DNA of 24,134 bases from Verrucomicrobia bacterium 12-59-8 (GCA_002279765.1 NCCR01000076.1:1-24134), one strand, 5' to 3'; shown: positions 1 to 7,245, counted from the stretch's first letter. A program made the numbers and translations. The notes: generated by a model from the sequence alone, not told the origin.

Positions 1-246
1 TGGAAGACCGCGACACGTTTGTCCTGCGCCGAATCAAACCCGCCAAGTCTGTCTTATCGAGGAAGAAGCCCTTAAGTTGACGCGCATGCCCAAAGGGGCT
101 GGTGCGTGGCGGAGTGGAGTGGCGAAAGATCACGACAGTCAGACAAGAAAATTCAGGGCGCAGTGAATGATTCACCGAAGTGCAAAAGCGGATGAAACAA
201 GGTCTTGAAGAGTGCCATTCAGGGCAAACTTTTTGAGAAGCGGTCC

Positions 247-299
247 AATTGGCACGAAATGTCCCAATGAAGTGACATTTCGTGCCATTTGCATGGCAC
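247..299. repeat. Overlapping inverted repeats, candidate activator or repressor site
   Basis: A perfect 14-base arm TGGCACGAAATGTC at 250-263 is mirrored by GACATTTCGTGCCA at 274-287 across a 10-base loop, with further pairing beyond one mismatch (247-248 with 289-290). The right arm is reused in a second perfect dyad, GTGCCAT at 282-288 with ATGGCAC at 293-299 around a 4-base loop. The two hairpins share GTGCCA and so exclude each other. The block lies about 115-165 bases before the transcription start predicted from the sigma-54 box at 387-402, which is the usual distance for an enhancer-binding protein site. It is not the CIRCE element of HrcA (TTAGCACTC-N9-GAGTGCTAA). Its function is inferred. 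Confidence 0.6.
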
Positions 300-386
300 A
301 AATCGGCTCATCCTGAGGTGGGTCAAAATGTGGTGAAAACGCTGGATCCCTGATTCTACAAGGCTTCCACGCGCACGGATGGTGGC

Positions 387-402
387 TGGCACGGCTGATG
401 CA
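387..402 (+). promoter_or_regulatory. Sigma-54 (-24/-12) promoter upstream of hsp20
   Basis: TGGCACG at 387-393 is followed by four bases and ATGCA at 398-402. Against the sigma-54 consensus TGGCACG-N4-TTGCW only one base differs. The invariant GG (388-389) and GC (400-401) have exactly the required 10-base separation. Transcription would begin near 413, leaving a leader of roughly 48 bases to the start at 461. Some E. coli small heat-shock genes (ibpB) are known to have a sigma-54-dependent promoter, so the arrangement has precedent. Confidence 0.6.
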
Positions 403-460
403 TGAGTAATGGACGGAACATCACTCCAACCCCCAAAACTCAAATCAAACCACCTAGACT

Positions 461-883
461 ATGAAAATCATCCGAACCAACCCCTTCAGCATCAACCGCG
501 TGTCCGACTTTGACGAATGGTTCCGCCATCCGCTGGCCGGACTGCCAGCCCTGAGCAGCTTCATCAACAACCTTGGCGTGGTCGGCGACAAGCTGGCCGT
601 GGACGTGCATGAAGACAAAGACAACTACTTCGCCAGCTTTGAAGTGCCAGGCGTGAAGAAAGAGGATGTCAAAATCGAGCTGAACAACGGCCTGCTCACC
701 GTCGCCGCTGAAAAGCGCGAGAAGGACGGCGAGAAAGAAAGCTCCTTCAGCCTCACCCGCTCTGTGTCCGTGCCTGATGGCGTCAATGCTGAAGCCATCG
801 CCGCGAAACTCGAAGACGGCATCCTGACGGTGACCCTGCCGAAGCAGGAACGCAGCAAACCACGCTCCATCACTCTGAACTAA
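461..883 (+). CDS. Small heat-shock protein, Hsp20/alpha-crystallin family (first of pair)
   Basis: A cytoplasmic ATP-independent holdase of 140 residues that would bind unfolding proteins and hand them to DnaK/ClpB. The N-terminal arm (about 1-45) is followed by an alpha-crystallin domain. Recognisable elements are the beta-strand segment FEVPGVKKEDVKIEL, the central VAAEKRE strand and the family signature LEDGILTVTLPK near the end. The C-terminus ends SITLN, an I-x-L form of the I-x-I motif that docks on neighbouring subunits. Length is normal for a bacterial class A/B sHSP. A second sHSP gene follows 41 bases later, so they are probably co-transcribed and may co-assemble as IbpA/IbpB do. 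No clear Shine-Dalgarno sequence precedes the ATG. A sigma-54-like promoter lies about 60 bases upstream. Confidence 0.93.
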   Translation: MKIIRTNPFSINRVSDFDEWFRHPLAGLPALSSFINNLGVVGDKLAVDVHEDKDNYFASFEVPGVKKEDVKIELNNGLLTVAAEKREKDGEKESSFSLTRSVSVPDGVNAEAIAAKLEDGILTVTLPKQERSKPRSITLN

Positions 884-924
884 CCTGATCAAACTTAACT
901 CAAAAAACTCATTCCTAAACGACC

Positions 925-1305
925 ATGAATACCACGTGTTCCCCCCGCACCTGCACCCCCGCCACTTCCGGCGTCACTGAATCCCTGCGCAAGCCGCTCT
1001 ACAACGTCAATGGCAATGCCGAAGCGTATGAAGTACGCATCGAGCTGCCCGGCGTGCCGAAGAGCAATGTGAAGCTCGACCTTGAAGAAAACATCCTCAC
1101 AGTTCGCGGCGAACGCAGTTCCAACGTGCCGGAAGGCATGAAGGCGCTCCACCGCGAGCTGTCCCCGCTCAGCTACCTCCTTCGCCTGCGTCTCAACACG
1201 CCGGTGAATGAGGAGCAGATGAGCGCCAAGCTCGAAGATGGCGTGCTCACCGTGCGCCTGCCGCTCAAGGAAGTGGTGAAGCCGCGTCAGATCCCGGTGC
1301 TGTAA
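925..1305 (+). CDS. Small heat-shock protein, Hsp20/alpha-crystallin family (second of pair)
   Basis: A 126-residue holdase chaperone with the same domain as its upstream neighbour but a shorter, different N-terminal arm containing two cysteines (TCSPRTCTP). The alpha-crystallin domain runs from about residue 25. It shows VRIELPGVPKSNVKLDL, the strand ILTVRGER and the signature LEDGVLTVRLPL. The C-terminal tail ends RQIPVL, giving a good I-x-V oligomerisation motif. The two proteins are clearly paralogous but diverged, which suggests an old duplication with specialised partners rather than a recent copy. The gene is closed by a strong hairpin terminator at 1328-1367, so the two-gene unit looks self-contained. 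Confidence 0.93.
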   Translation: MNTTCSPRTCTPATSGVTESLRKPLYNVNGNAEAYEVRIELPGVPKSNVKLDLEENILTVRGERSSNVPEGMKALHRELSPLSYLLRLRLNTPVNEEQMSAKLEDGVLTVRLPLKEVVKPRQIPVL

Positions 1306-1327
1306 TACCCAACTGTAAAACCCTCGT

Positions 1328-1367
1328 GCCCGCATCGCCAAAACTGGTGATGCGGGCATCTTTTGTT
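1328..1367 (+). terminator. Rho-independent terminator after the hsp20 pair
   Basis: GCCCGCATCGCC (1328-1339) pairs with GGTGATGCGGGC (1346-1357): 12 base pairs including one G-U, closed by a 6-base loop. It is followed by ATCTTTTGTT. It lies 23 bases after the stop of the second hsp20 gene. Confidence 0.8.
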
Positions 1368-1394
1368 GCCGGAGCAGCGAGTCCGCGCCATAAG
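1366..1394 (+). promoter_or_regulatory. Candidate sigma-70-type promoter for the symporter gene
   Basis: TTGCCG (1366-1371) and CATAAG (1389-1394) are 17 bases apart, and the -10-like box ends 8 bases before the ATG at 1403. Initiation at the normal distance would give an almost leaderless mRNA. The match is imperfect; the site is supported mainly because several other genes in the window show the same spacing. Confidence 0.3.
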
Positions 1395-1402
1395 CTCGGC
1401 TC

Positions 1403-2743
1403 ATGTCCCAGCATGAAGCATCCAAGAAATCGCACGGCAATCACTGGCCGATTGTTGTCGCATTGATCGCCGGAGTATTGGTTGGAGTGGTTTTACAGCC
1501 GTTTGCACATCCCGCCGGAGGTGGTGCATCGCCTGGATGGCTGATCCAGATGCTGGAAATTTTCCGCTTTGTCTCGGACCTGTTTCTGCGTGGCTTGAAG
1601 ATGGTGATCGTGCCGCTGGTCGTCGCCAGCATAATCAGCGGCATTGCCGGATTGAAGTCGCTTGAAGGGTTTGCGCGCATGGGGCTCAAGACCTGGGCCT
1701 ACTACATCCTCGGCAGTCTGGTGGCTGTTTGCGTTGGCCTGTTCATGGTCAACACGATCAAACCCGGTCTAGTTGAGGGGAAACCCAACCCGACGCTGAA
1801 AGCCGCGATGGATTCGGCGCTGAACAGCAAGAGCGGCGATGAAGTTGGCAATCTGATGAAGAATGCTTCTGGAGGTGCCAGTTCGCTGCTGGACATCGTG
1901 CGCCGCATGATCCCGACCAACGTGATCGAGGCCTGCGCTAAGGGGGATCTGCTAGCCATCATTTTCTTCAGCATCCTGTTTGCCGTGGCGATGGTGCTGG
2001 TGCCGGGAGGGCCGCCGATGGCCTTGCGAGACCTCTTCAACCAGCTAGCGGATGTCATGACGCTGATAACGACCTGGGTGATGAAGTTCACCCCTCTAGC
2101 GGTCTTTTGTCTCGTCATACCCGCCATCGCCGAAGTGGGCCTGGGTATCCTGCAAAATCTGGTGCCCTATGTACTCACGGTTGTTGGAGCGCTGGCGCTG
2201 TACACATTTGGCATCCTGCCGCTGGTGTTGAAAGCTGCGGGGGTGTCGCCACGGAAGCACTTCCGCAACATGGGTGACTCCATGCTCATGGCGTTTTCCA
2301 CGGCCTCTTCGACGGCCACGATTCCCGTCACCATGCGCTGCGTGATGGAGGAGGCCAAAGTCTCCGAGCGTGTGGGCAGTTTCGTCATTCCGCTGGGTGC
2401 GACGGTGAACATGAACGGCACGGCGTTGTATGAATGCGTCGTGGTTGTGTTTGCCGCGCAGGTGCTCGGCATTGACCTGAGTCTGTCGCAGCAGTTCATC
2501 GTGGTGCTGCTCGCCCTCGTCTCCAGCATTGGCGTGGCGGGCATTCCGGCCGCCAGTTTGGTGGCCATCATCATCATCATGCAAAACGCGGGATTCAGTG
2601 AGGATCACATCAAAGCTTCCCTCGGCCTCATTCTCACCATCGACCGCCCGCTCGACATGGCGCGCACGACGGTGAATGTTTTTGGCGACACCGTGGGTGC
2701 CGTCGTGATTGCGAAGTCAGAGGGAGAAAAACTGGACGAATAG
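1403..2743 (+). CDS. Dicarboxylate/amino acid:cation symporter (glutamate/aspartate type)
   Basis: An inner-membrane secondary transporter of the DAACS (SLC1/GltPh) family, 446 residues, the usual length, with about eight membrane helices and two re-entrant hairpins. Visible signatures are the serine-rich HP1 segment STASSTATIP near residue 300, NMNGTALYE near 336, the HP2 segment VAGIPAASL, and the last helix DMARTTVNVFGD at about 418-429. Alignment from memory with GltPh gives the residues equivalent to D390, D394, R397, T398, N401 and D405; the arginine marks acidic amino-acid (glutamate/aspartate) rather than neutral substrates. One oddity is NMNGT in place of the common NMDGT. The short hydrophilic N-terminus (SQHEASKKSHGNH) is cytoplasmic. 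The DAHP synthase gene follows 27 bases downstream, so the two may be co-transcribed. Confidence 0.92.
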   Translation: MSQHEASKKSHGNHWPIVVALIAGVLVGVVLQPFAHPAGGGASPGWLIQMLEIFRFVSDLFLRGLKMVIVPLVVASIISGIAGLKSLEGFARMGLKTWAYYILGSLVAVCVGLFMVNTIKPGLVEGKPNPTLKAAMDSALNSKSGDEVGNLMKNASGGASSLLDIVRRMIPTNVIEACAKGDLLAIIFFSILFAVAMVLVPGGPPMALRDLFNQLADVMTLITTWVMKFTPLAVFCLVIPAIAEVGLGILQNLVPYVLTVVGALALYTFGILPLVLKAAGVSPRKHFRNMGDSMLMAFSTASSTATIPVTMRCVMEEAKVSERVGSFVIPLGATVNMNGTALYECVVVVFAAQVLGIDLSLSQQFIVVLLALVSSIGVAGIPAASLVAIIIIMQNAGFSEDHIKASLGLILTIDRPLDMARTTVNVFGDTVGAVVIAKSEGEKLDE

Positions 2744-2770
2744 TGCATCGCCGCGTTTTGTGGCTGCCCC

Positions 2771-3814
2771 ATGAGCCAGACCGCCAATCTTCACATCGCC
2801 TCCAACATTCCGCTGCCGTCACCGCGGAGCATGATGAGCGACATCGCGCCGACGGAGGCGCAAGCCGCCTTCGTGGAGCAGTCGCGGCAAGAGATTCGTG
2901 ACATTCTCTTTGGCAGTGATTCACGTTTTCTCGTCGTGCTGGGTCCGTGCTCGATTCATGATCCTGAGGCAGGGCTGAAGTATGCGCGGAAGCTCACGGC
3001 ACTGGCGGAGGAACTGAAGGACCGGCTTTGCATCGTGATGCGCGTGTATTTTGAAAAGCCGCGTACCACGGTTGGCTGGAAGGGCCTAATCATGGACCCG
3101 CATCTGGATGGCAGCTGCGACATTCCGGCCGGTCTACGACTGGCGCGGAAAATTTTGCGTGATGTGTTGGATCTCGGAATGCCGACGGCCACGGAGCTGC
3201 TGGATCCCATCACCCCGCAGTACATTGCCGATTTGATCAGCTGGAGCGCCATTGGTGCGCGCACGACAGAGTCACAGACGCACCGGCAGATGGCTTCGGG
3301 TTTGTCCATGCCGCTGGGATTCAAGAACGGCACGTTTGGGCACATCACGCCTGCGATCAATGCGATCAAGGCGGCGATGCAGCCGCAGACTTTTCTTGGT
3401 GTGAGTGAAGAGGGTGTCGCCTCTGCCGTCACGACCAATGGCAATCCGGACTGCCACATCATTCTGCGCGGTGGTGAGAACAAGCCCAACTATGGAGCGG
3501 ATGATGTGCGGGAGACCATCGACGGACTAGAGTCTGCCAAACTCAAGGCAGCGATCATGATCGACGCGAGCCACGGCAACTGCGCGAAGGATCACCGCCG
3601 CATGCCGGATGTGTTCCGTGAAATCGTGCGGCAGCGTGCGGCAGGGCAGAAGGCGATCATCGGCGCGATGCTGGAGAGCAACCTTGTGGCGGGGAGCCAG
3701 AAGTTTCCGCAACCTCTGGAGCAGCTGGTGCGAGGGCAGTCGATCACGGATGCGTGCATTGACTGGGAGACGACGGAAGCGCTGCTGCGCGAGGCGCATG
3801 CGGCTTTGAAGTAG
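2771..3814 (+). CDS. aroF: 3-deoxy-7-phosphoheptulonate (DAHP) synthase, class I (AroF/G/H type)
   Basis: This enzyme condenses phosphoenolpyruvate with erythrose 4-phosphate, the committed step of the shikimate pathway to aromatic amino acids. The 347 residues match the E. coli AroF/G/H size. Signature segments are GPCSIHD (from about residue 57), KPRTTVGWKGL (from about 96, PEP/phosphate binding), ARTTESQTHRQMASGL (from about 162) and MIDASHGNC (from about 263, metal-binding histidine region). The extended N-terminus that carries feedback-inhibitor contacts in this subfamily is present (LPSPRSMMSDIAPTEA), so allosteric control by an aromatic amino acid is likely. Which one cannot be told from sequence, so the symbol aroF is used generically. 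It lies directly downstream of the amino-acid symporter. Confidence 0.95.
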   Translation: MSQTANLHIASNIPLPSPRSMMSDIAPTEAQAAFVEQSRQEIRDILFGSDSRFLVVLGPCSIHDPEAGLKYARKLTALAEELKDRLCIVMRVYFEKPRTTVGWKGLIMDPHLDGSCDIPAGLRLARKILRDVLDLGMPTATELLDPITPQYIADLISWSAIGARTTESQTHRQMASGLSMPLGFKNGTFGHITPAINAIKAAMQPQTFLGVSEEGVASAVTTNGNPDCHIILRGGENKPNYGADDVRETIDGLESAKLKAAIMIDASHGNCAKDHRRMPDVFREIVRQRAAGQKAIIGAMLESNLVAGSQKFPQPLEQLVRGQSITDACIDWETTEALLREAHAALK

Positions 3815-3866
3815 GCCTGCTCGCAGAAGGAACTCGCGGGCAGAGTGGACCGCACTACTTTGTACC

Positions 3867-4175
3867 ATGGACGACCTTGCTGCACGCATGCGCGCTGATC
3901 TGGAAGAGATCGGGCGGACGTTTATGCCGTTTGGCAAATATGGGCCGCAGCATTTTCCACCGAATGGGGTGCCGATTTATGACATCCCGGCGGAGTATCT
4001 CGGATGGTTTGCCAACAAGGCGGGCTTTCCGAAAGGAAGGCTGGGTGTGCTGCTGCACATGGTTCACCAGATGAAGGCGGATGGATCCGACATCGTGTTC
4101 GACGTGTTTCGGAAGAAGTACGGACGCACAGACCTCAAACCGGCGAAGCGGAAGTCGTGGAAGTTTGAGGAGTGA
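3867..4175 (+). CDS. DUF3820 family protein
   Basis: A small soluble protein of 102 residues. Its core FMPFGKYGPQHFPPNGVPIYDIP, then YLGWFANK, GFPKGRLGVLLHMV and the lysine-rich C-terminus match the pattern of the DUF3820 family (MPFGKYKG...LP..YL.WF...GFP.G.LG..L). Some members of that family are annotated as quorum-sensing-regulated virulence factors, but the biochemical role is not established and nothing in this context adds to it. The gene starts 52 bases after the DAHP synthase stop. It converges on the DUF420 gene with only 7 bases between their ends, leaving no room for a terminator. Confidence 0.8.
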   Translation: MDDLAARMRADLEEIGRTFMPFGKYGPQHFPPNGVPIYDIPAEYLGWFANKAGFPKGRLGVLLHMVHQMKADGSDIVFDVFRKKYGRTDLKPAKRKSWKFEE

Positions 4176-4182
4176 GCCGGGC

Positions 4183-4617
4183 CTACGCGCGGATCGGCGG
4201 GCCGTACCAGACGTAGCACATCAGATAGACGATGATGCCGGTGACGGAGACGTAGAGCCAGACGGGCACGGTCCATTTGGCCATGAGTTTGTGCTTGTCG
4301 AAGCGGTTCCGCAGGGCGGGAACCACGGTCATGATGATCATCGGCAGGCTGAGGACTGCGAGCGGGATGTGCGTGAAGAGGATGGTGAAATAGATGGGAC
4401 GCGTGATGCCTGTGCCAGCGAACTTCACATGGCCGGCGTGATAGTGGTAGTAGAGATAGCAGCCGAGGAATGCCGTGGAGAACAGCAGCGCGATGATCAT
4501 GCTGACGATGTGCGGCTTTTTATGGCCGAGCTTGATCATCGTCAGACCAAGGATGATGTGCAGCAGCGCACAGCCGTTGAAAATCGTGTAGAGTTTGGGG
4601 AGTTCGGTGACGTCCAT
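4183..4617 (-). CDS. DUF420 (CtaM-like) membrane protein, cytochrome oxidase assembly
   Basis: A 144-residue integral membrane protein with four predicted helices (about residues 8-30, 36-60, 77-100 and 110-138). Several histidines lie in or near the helices, for example LLHIILG, YHYHAGH and TILFTHIP. This is the DUF420 pattern; the Bacillus/Staphylococcus member CtaM is required for assembly of heme-A cytochrome oxidases. The start MDVTELPKLY at 4617 is preferred over an in-frame ATG at 4701 because the latter would run into the upstream sco1 gene, which ends at 4622. It is the last gene of a ctaB-sco1-DUF420 run, which strongly supports a role in oxidase maturation. Confidence 0.85.
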   Translation of the reverse strand: MDVTELPKLYTIFNGCALLHIILGLTMIKLGHKKPHIVSMIIALLFSTAFLGCYLYYHYHAGHVKFAGTGITRPIYFTILFTHIPLAVLSLPMIIMTVVPALRNRFDKHKLMAKWTVPVWLYVSVTGIIVYLMCYVWYGPPIRA

Positions 4618-4621
4618 GGCG

Positions 4622-5332
4622 CTATTTCGCTGTAGAGGGAATGTAGGGGGCCTTTTTCTGTTCGTTGAGCAGGTAGTGCAGGTCTTTGCGCAATTTTTCA
4701 TCCCAGAATTTGGCGAATTCAGGGTCGGGATTCAGAATGTCTGCCAAACTGCGCACGTGACCGAGGTGGTCGATGACGGCAACGCGGAGGTCGTGGATGT
4801 ACTTGTCGTCCGGAGAGAGGCGGTCAGCCTCCGGCATGTCCTGCACGGGGCGGAATTGGGCCTGGCTGGTCATGAACTTGCGCACGGTGTCTTTCTCGCC
4901 GTTCACGAACCACCAGTTGGCGTCGTCCTTGATGCCGAGTCCGCTGGCAAATTTCTGCATCATTTCCGGTGTGTCATCGGCGTCGAGGGTGAAGCTGACA
5001 AACTGGAGGCCGGGCTCGTTGGCGAATTCCGCCTGAAGCTTAATGAGTTTGGCGATGACGGCCGCACAGCCGCGCGGGCAGCGGGTGAAGACCCAGGAGA
5101 TGACGAGGACCTTGCCCTTCAAATCTTCGAGATGGACTGTCTTGCCGCTGCGCTCGGTGAGTTCGAGGTCTTTTTCGAGGCGGCCAAGGATCGGCGGACG
5201 GTTCACGTCATTGTCGATGCGTGAGCGATAAATGAGGTAGTTGTAAAAAACGACGAGGCCGAGCGCGGCAATGATGATGGGCACCCAGATGGTCCATGGG
5301 CTGAGCTTGGCTTTGGCGGGAGATTCGTTCAT
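4622..5332 (-). CDS. SCO1/SenC family copper chaperone
   Basis: A membrane-anchored thioredoxin-fold protein of 236 residues that delivers copper to, or reduces, the CuA site of cytochrome c oxidase. An uncleaved N-terminal anchor spans about residues 13-35, so the domain would face the periplasm. The copper-binding CxxxC is present as FTRCPRGC (Cys85 and Cys89), and the third ligand aligns with His180 in KYIHDLRVAVID. The second half of the motif region is unusual: most family members have CP after the xx (CPxxCP), whereas here it is CPRGCAA. The gene lies 10 bases after ctaB and 4 bases before the DUF420 gene. Confidence 0.9.
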   Translation of the reverse strand: MNESPAKAKLSPWTIWVPIIIAALGLVVFYNYLIYRSRIDNDVNRPPILGRLEKDLELTERSGKTVHLEDLKGKVLVISWVFTRCPRGCAAVIAKLIKLQAEFANEPGLQFVSFTLDADDTPEMMQKFASGLGIKDDANWWFVNGEKDTVRKFMTSQAQFRPVQDMPEADRLSPDDKYIHDLRVAVIDHLGHVRSLADILNPDPEFAKFWDEKLRKDLHYLLNEQKKAPYIPSTAK

Positions 5333-5342
5333 GGCGGTGCGG

Positions 5343-6245
5343 TTACGCGTGTTTCCAGGCGAGAATGGATACGGTCAAAATGGCCGGGAGATACATCAGC
5401 GTGCAGAAGAAAAGTTTGCGAGCTGTCGCCCGTTCCGGCTGGCGGTTGAAGCGTAGCGCCAGGACGCAGAGCCAGCCGCTGAGCAGCAGCGCCGGGGGCA
5501 GGAACCACCAAGCATAGGCGGCACCGGCATACACAGGGTAGAACATCAGCAGTACGGTGCTGACGGCGTAGGCAAGCGCGTGCTGCGAGGTGCGTGCGCC
5601 GTGTTCATCGTCGTTGGCGAGCATGACGAAGCCGCCTTTGCGGTACTCGTCGCGATACATCCAGTTGATGGCGAGGAAATGCGGTAACTGCCAGAGGAAC
5701 AGCAGCATGAAGAGGTAGATGGCACCCGGTTCGATCATGAGTTCCCAGCGGAAATGCGGTAGGGAGCCTGGAGGCAGCGGCCCGGCGGCGCCCGCCCAGC
5801 CGATGAGCGGCGGCAGAGCGCCGGAAACAGCACCGACGAGGGTGTTGGTCGCGCTTTGACGCTTCAGGGGGGTGTAGATGAAGAGATACACCGCAAGGGT
5901 GAGCGCGGTGAGCGCCGCAGCCTCCATGTTCACCCGGATGGTCAGATGGATGAGCGCCCAAGCGCTGAGCAGCCAGCCGATGCCGAATGCCGCCGAGGGA
6001 CTCACGCGCCCGGAAGGCAGAGGACGATCCAACGTGCGCTGCATGCGCGAGTCGGGCTCGATTTCCATGAGTTGGTTGAACACCGCCGCACCGAATGCGG
6101 CGAGCGTGCTGCCAATGATCGTGTGAAACAACAGCCAGAAGTCGAAGCCTTTGGGCGCACGGAGCCAGAACCCTACAAACGTGGTGACGATGACGAGCGC
6201 ACTGAGGCGGAATTTCGTCAGGGTCAGCAGGTCGCGGGTGGTCAT
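5343..6245 (-). CDS. ctaB: Protoheme IX farnesyltransferase (heme O synthase)
   Basis: An integral membrane prenyltransferase of the UbiA superfamily, 300 residues. It attaches a farnesyl group to heme b to make heme O, the precursor of heme A for terminal oxidases. About eight or nine membrane helices are visible. The first aspartate-rich motif is NQLMEIEPDSRMQRTLDRPLPSG (residues 57-79, where the usual first Asp is Glu). The loop WMYRDEYRKGGFVML carries the second acidic motif, and TKFRLSALVIVT at the N-terminus is typical. It starts 6 bases after dnaJ ends and is followed by sco1, so chaperone and oxidase-assembly genes are likely on one transcript. No heme A synthase (CtaA) gene is in the window. 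Confidence 0.94.
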   Translation of the reverse strand: MTTRDLLTLTKFRLSALVIVTTFVGFWLRAPKGFDFWLLFHTIIGSTLAAFGAAVFNQLMEIEPDSRMQRTLDRPLPSGRVSPSAAFGIGWLLSAWALIHLTIRVNMEAAALTALTLAVYLFIYTPLKRQSATNTLVGAVSGALPPLIGWAGAAGPLPPGSLPHFRWELMIEPGAIYLFMLLFLWQLPHFLAINWMYRDEYRKGGFVMLANDDEHGARTSQHALAYAVSTVLLMFYPVYAGAAYAWWFLPPALLLSGWLCVLALRFNRQPERATARKLFFCTLMYLPAILTVSILAWKHA

Positions 6246-6251
6246 GAGCGG

Positions 6252-7245
6252 TTAGCGGAAAAACTTTTTCGCCTTCTCGAAGAAGCTTTCCTCCATCGGC
6301 GAGGTTTGTTCGCCAAGAGATTTGGCAAATTCGTCGAGTTTCTCGCGCTGTTCGGCATTGAGCTTTGTCGGCACGGCGATCTGCACGTGGACGTAGAGAT
6401 CGCCAAAGCGGTCTTCGCCGAGGATTTTCATGCCTTTGCCACGCAGGCGGAAAGTGGTACCGTTTTGCGTGCCCGCAGGCACTTTCTTCACGCCGAGATC
6501 ACCGTTGCCGGTGGAGCGCAGGCGGGAGCCGTCTTCGATGCCCGCAGGCACTTTGACACGTACCTTGGTGCGTTCCTTGGAACGTCCGGTGCCACTGCAG
6601 TTGCGGCAGGGGTCGCTGATCATTTCGCCGCTGCCACTGCAATCCGGGCAAGTTTGCTGAATCTGGAAGAAGCCACGTGAACTGATGACTTGGCCGACGC
6701 CGCCGCAAGTGCGGCAGGTTTTTTTGCCACCGCCGCTGGCAGAGCCGGAGCCGGAGCAGGTTTTGCAGGAGGCACTGCGCTCGTACTCGATCTCACGCTC
6801 CACGCCATGTGCGGCGTCTTCGAGGGAAATTTCCATGCCATAGCGCAGGTCACTGCCGCGTTGCGGACCATCGCGACGACGACCGCCGCCTCCGCCTCCG
6901 CCACCACCGCCGAAGAACTGCTCAAAAATGCCCCCGCCCACCGCTGAAGACTTCGCGGAAGACGTCGAACGGATCGTGGAAGCCGCCGCCACCTGCGGAC
7001 GGGCCACCCATGCCACCGGTAAAAGCGGCATGGCCGTAGCGGTCATACGCAGCGCGTTTTTGTTCGTCGCTGAGCACGTCGTAGGCTTCGCCCACTTCCT
7101 TGAATTTGGCTTCGGCCGATTTGTCGTCGGGGTTTTTGTCGGGGTGATGTTTCACCGCGAGCTTGCGGTAGGCTTTTTTCAACTCCTCGGCCGAGACGTC
7201 ACGGGAGACGCCTAGGACTTCGTAATAATCGCGTTTGTCGGCCAT
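6252..7245 (-). pseudogene. dnaJ: dnaJ, interrupted by a frameshift and lacking part of the substrate-binding domain
   Basis: DnaJ (Hsp40) stimulates the DnaK ATPase and delivers substrates. The J domain (HHPDKNP) and the start of the Gly/Phe region are in one frame (7245 to the stop at 6922-6924). The rest ([11 protein letters not shown], zinc domain, C-terminal domain) is in the next frame. Removing one G from the run at 6931-6939 restores a continuous protein of about 330 residues reading [11 protein letters not shown]. All four zinc motifs are intact: CKTCSGSG, CRTCGGVG, CPDCSGSG and CRNCSGTG. C-terminal domain I is cut short: after VPAGIEDGSRLRSTGNGD the sequence jumps to VKKVPAGTQNGTTF, losing about 55 residues relative to a usual DnaJ of about 375-385. 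The frameshift may be a sequencing error in a G-rich run; the deletion is in frame and harder to explain that way. Confidence 0.85.
6922..7245 (-). CDS. J-domain open frame (5' part of dnaJ as read)
   Basis: If the frameshift is real, translation gives a 107-residue product. It holds the complete J domain ([43 protein letters not shown]) and part of the Gly-rich linker, then five residues (GRGHF) before a stop. Such a product could still stimulate DnaK but could not bind zinc-domain substrates. The start at 7245 lies 17 bases after grpE ends. Upstream of it GCCGACAAACG is in frame, and [13 protein letters not shown] is the normal DnaJ start. Confidence 0.7.
   Translation of the reverse strand: MADKRDYYEVLGVSRDVSAEELKKAYRKLAVKHHPDKNPDDKSAEAKFKEVGEAYDVLSDEQKRAAYDRYGHAAFTGGMGGPSAGGGGFHDPFDVFREVFSGGRGHF

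Larger units (their letters stand above)
1..460. other. Non-coding leader region before the small heat-shock genes
   Basis: No convincing complete gene lies here. A short open frame on the plus strand enters from the left edge and stops at 78-80 (it ends RRIKPAKSVLSRKKPLS). It could be the C-terminal tail of a gene outside the window, but it is too short to identify. A 13-base palindrome, GTGAATGATTCAC, sits at 163-175. A cluster of inverted repeats built on TGGCAC/GTGCCA lies at 247-299, and a sigma-54-type promoter at 387-402. Together these make the region look like an extended control region for the downstream hsp20 genes. Confidence 0.6.

Noticed and set aside
3..80. Truncated gene at the left edge
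   Set aside because: Only about 25 codons with no identifiable motif; noted in the leader region but not called as a gene.
250..287. Dyad as a CIRCE element
   Set aside because: CIRCE is TTAGCACTC-N9-GAGTGCTAA; the arms here are different in sequence, length and spacing.
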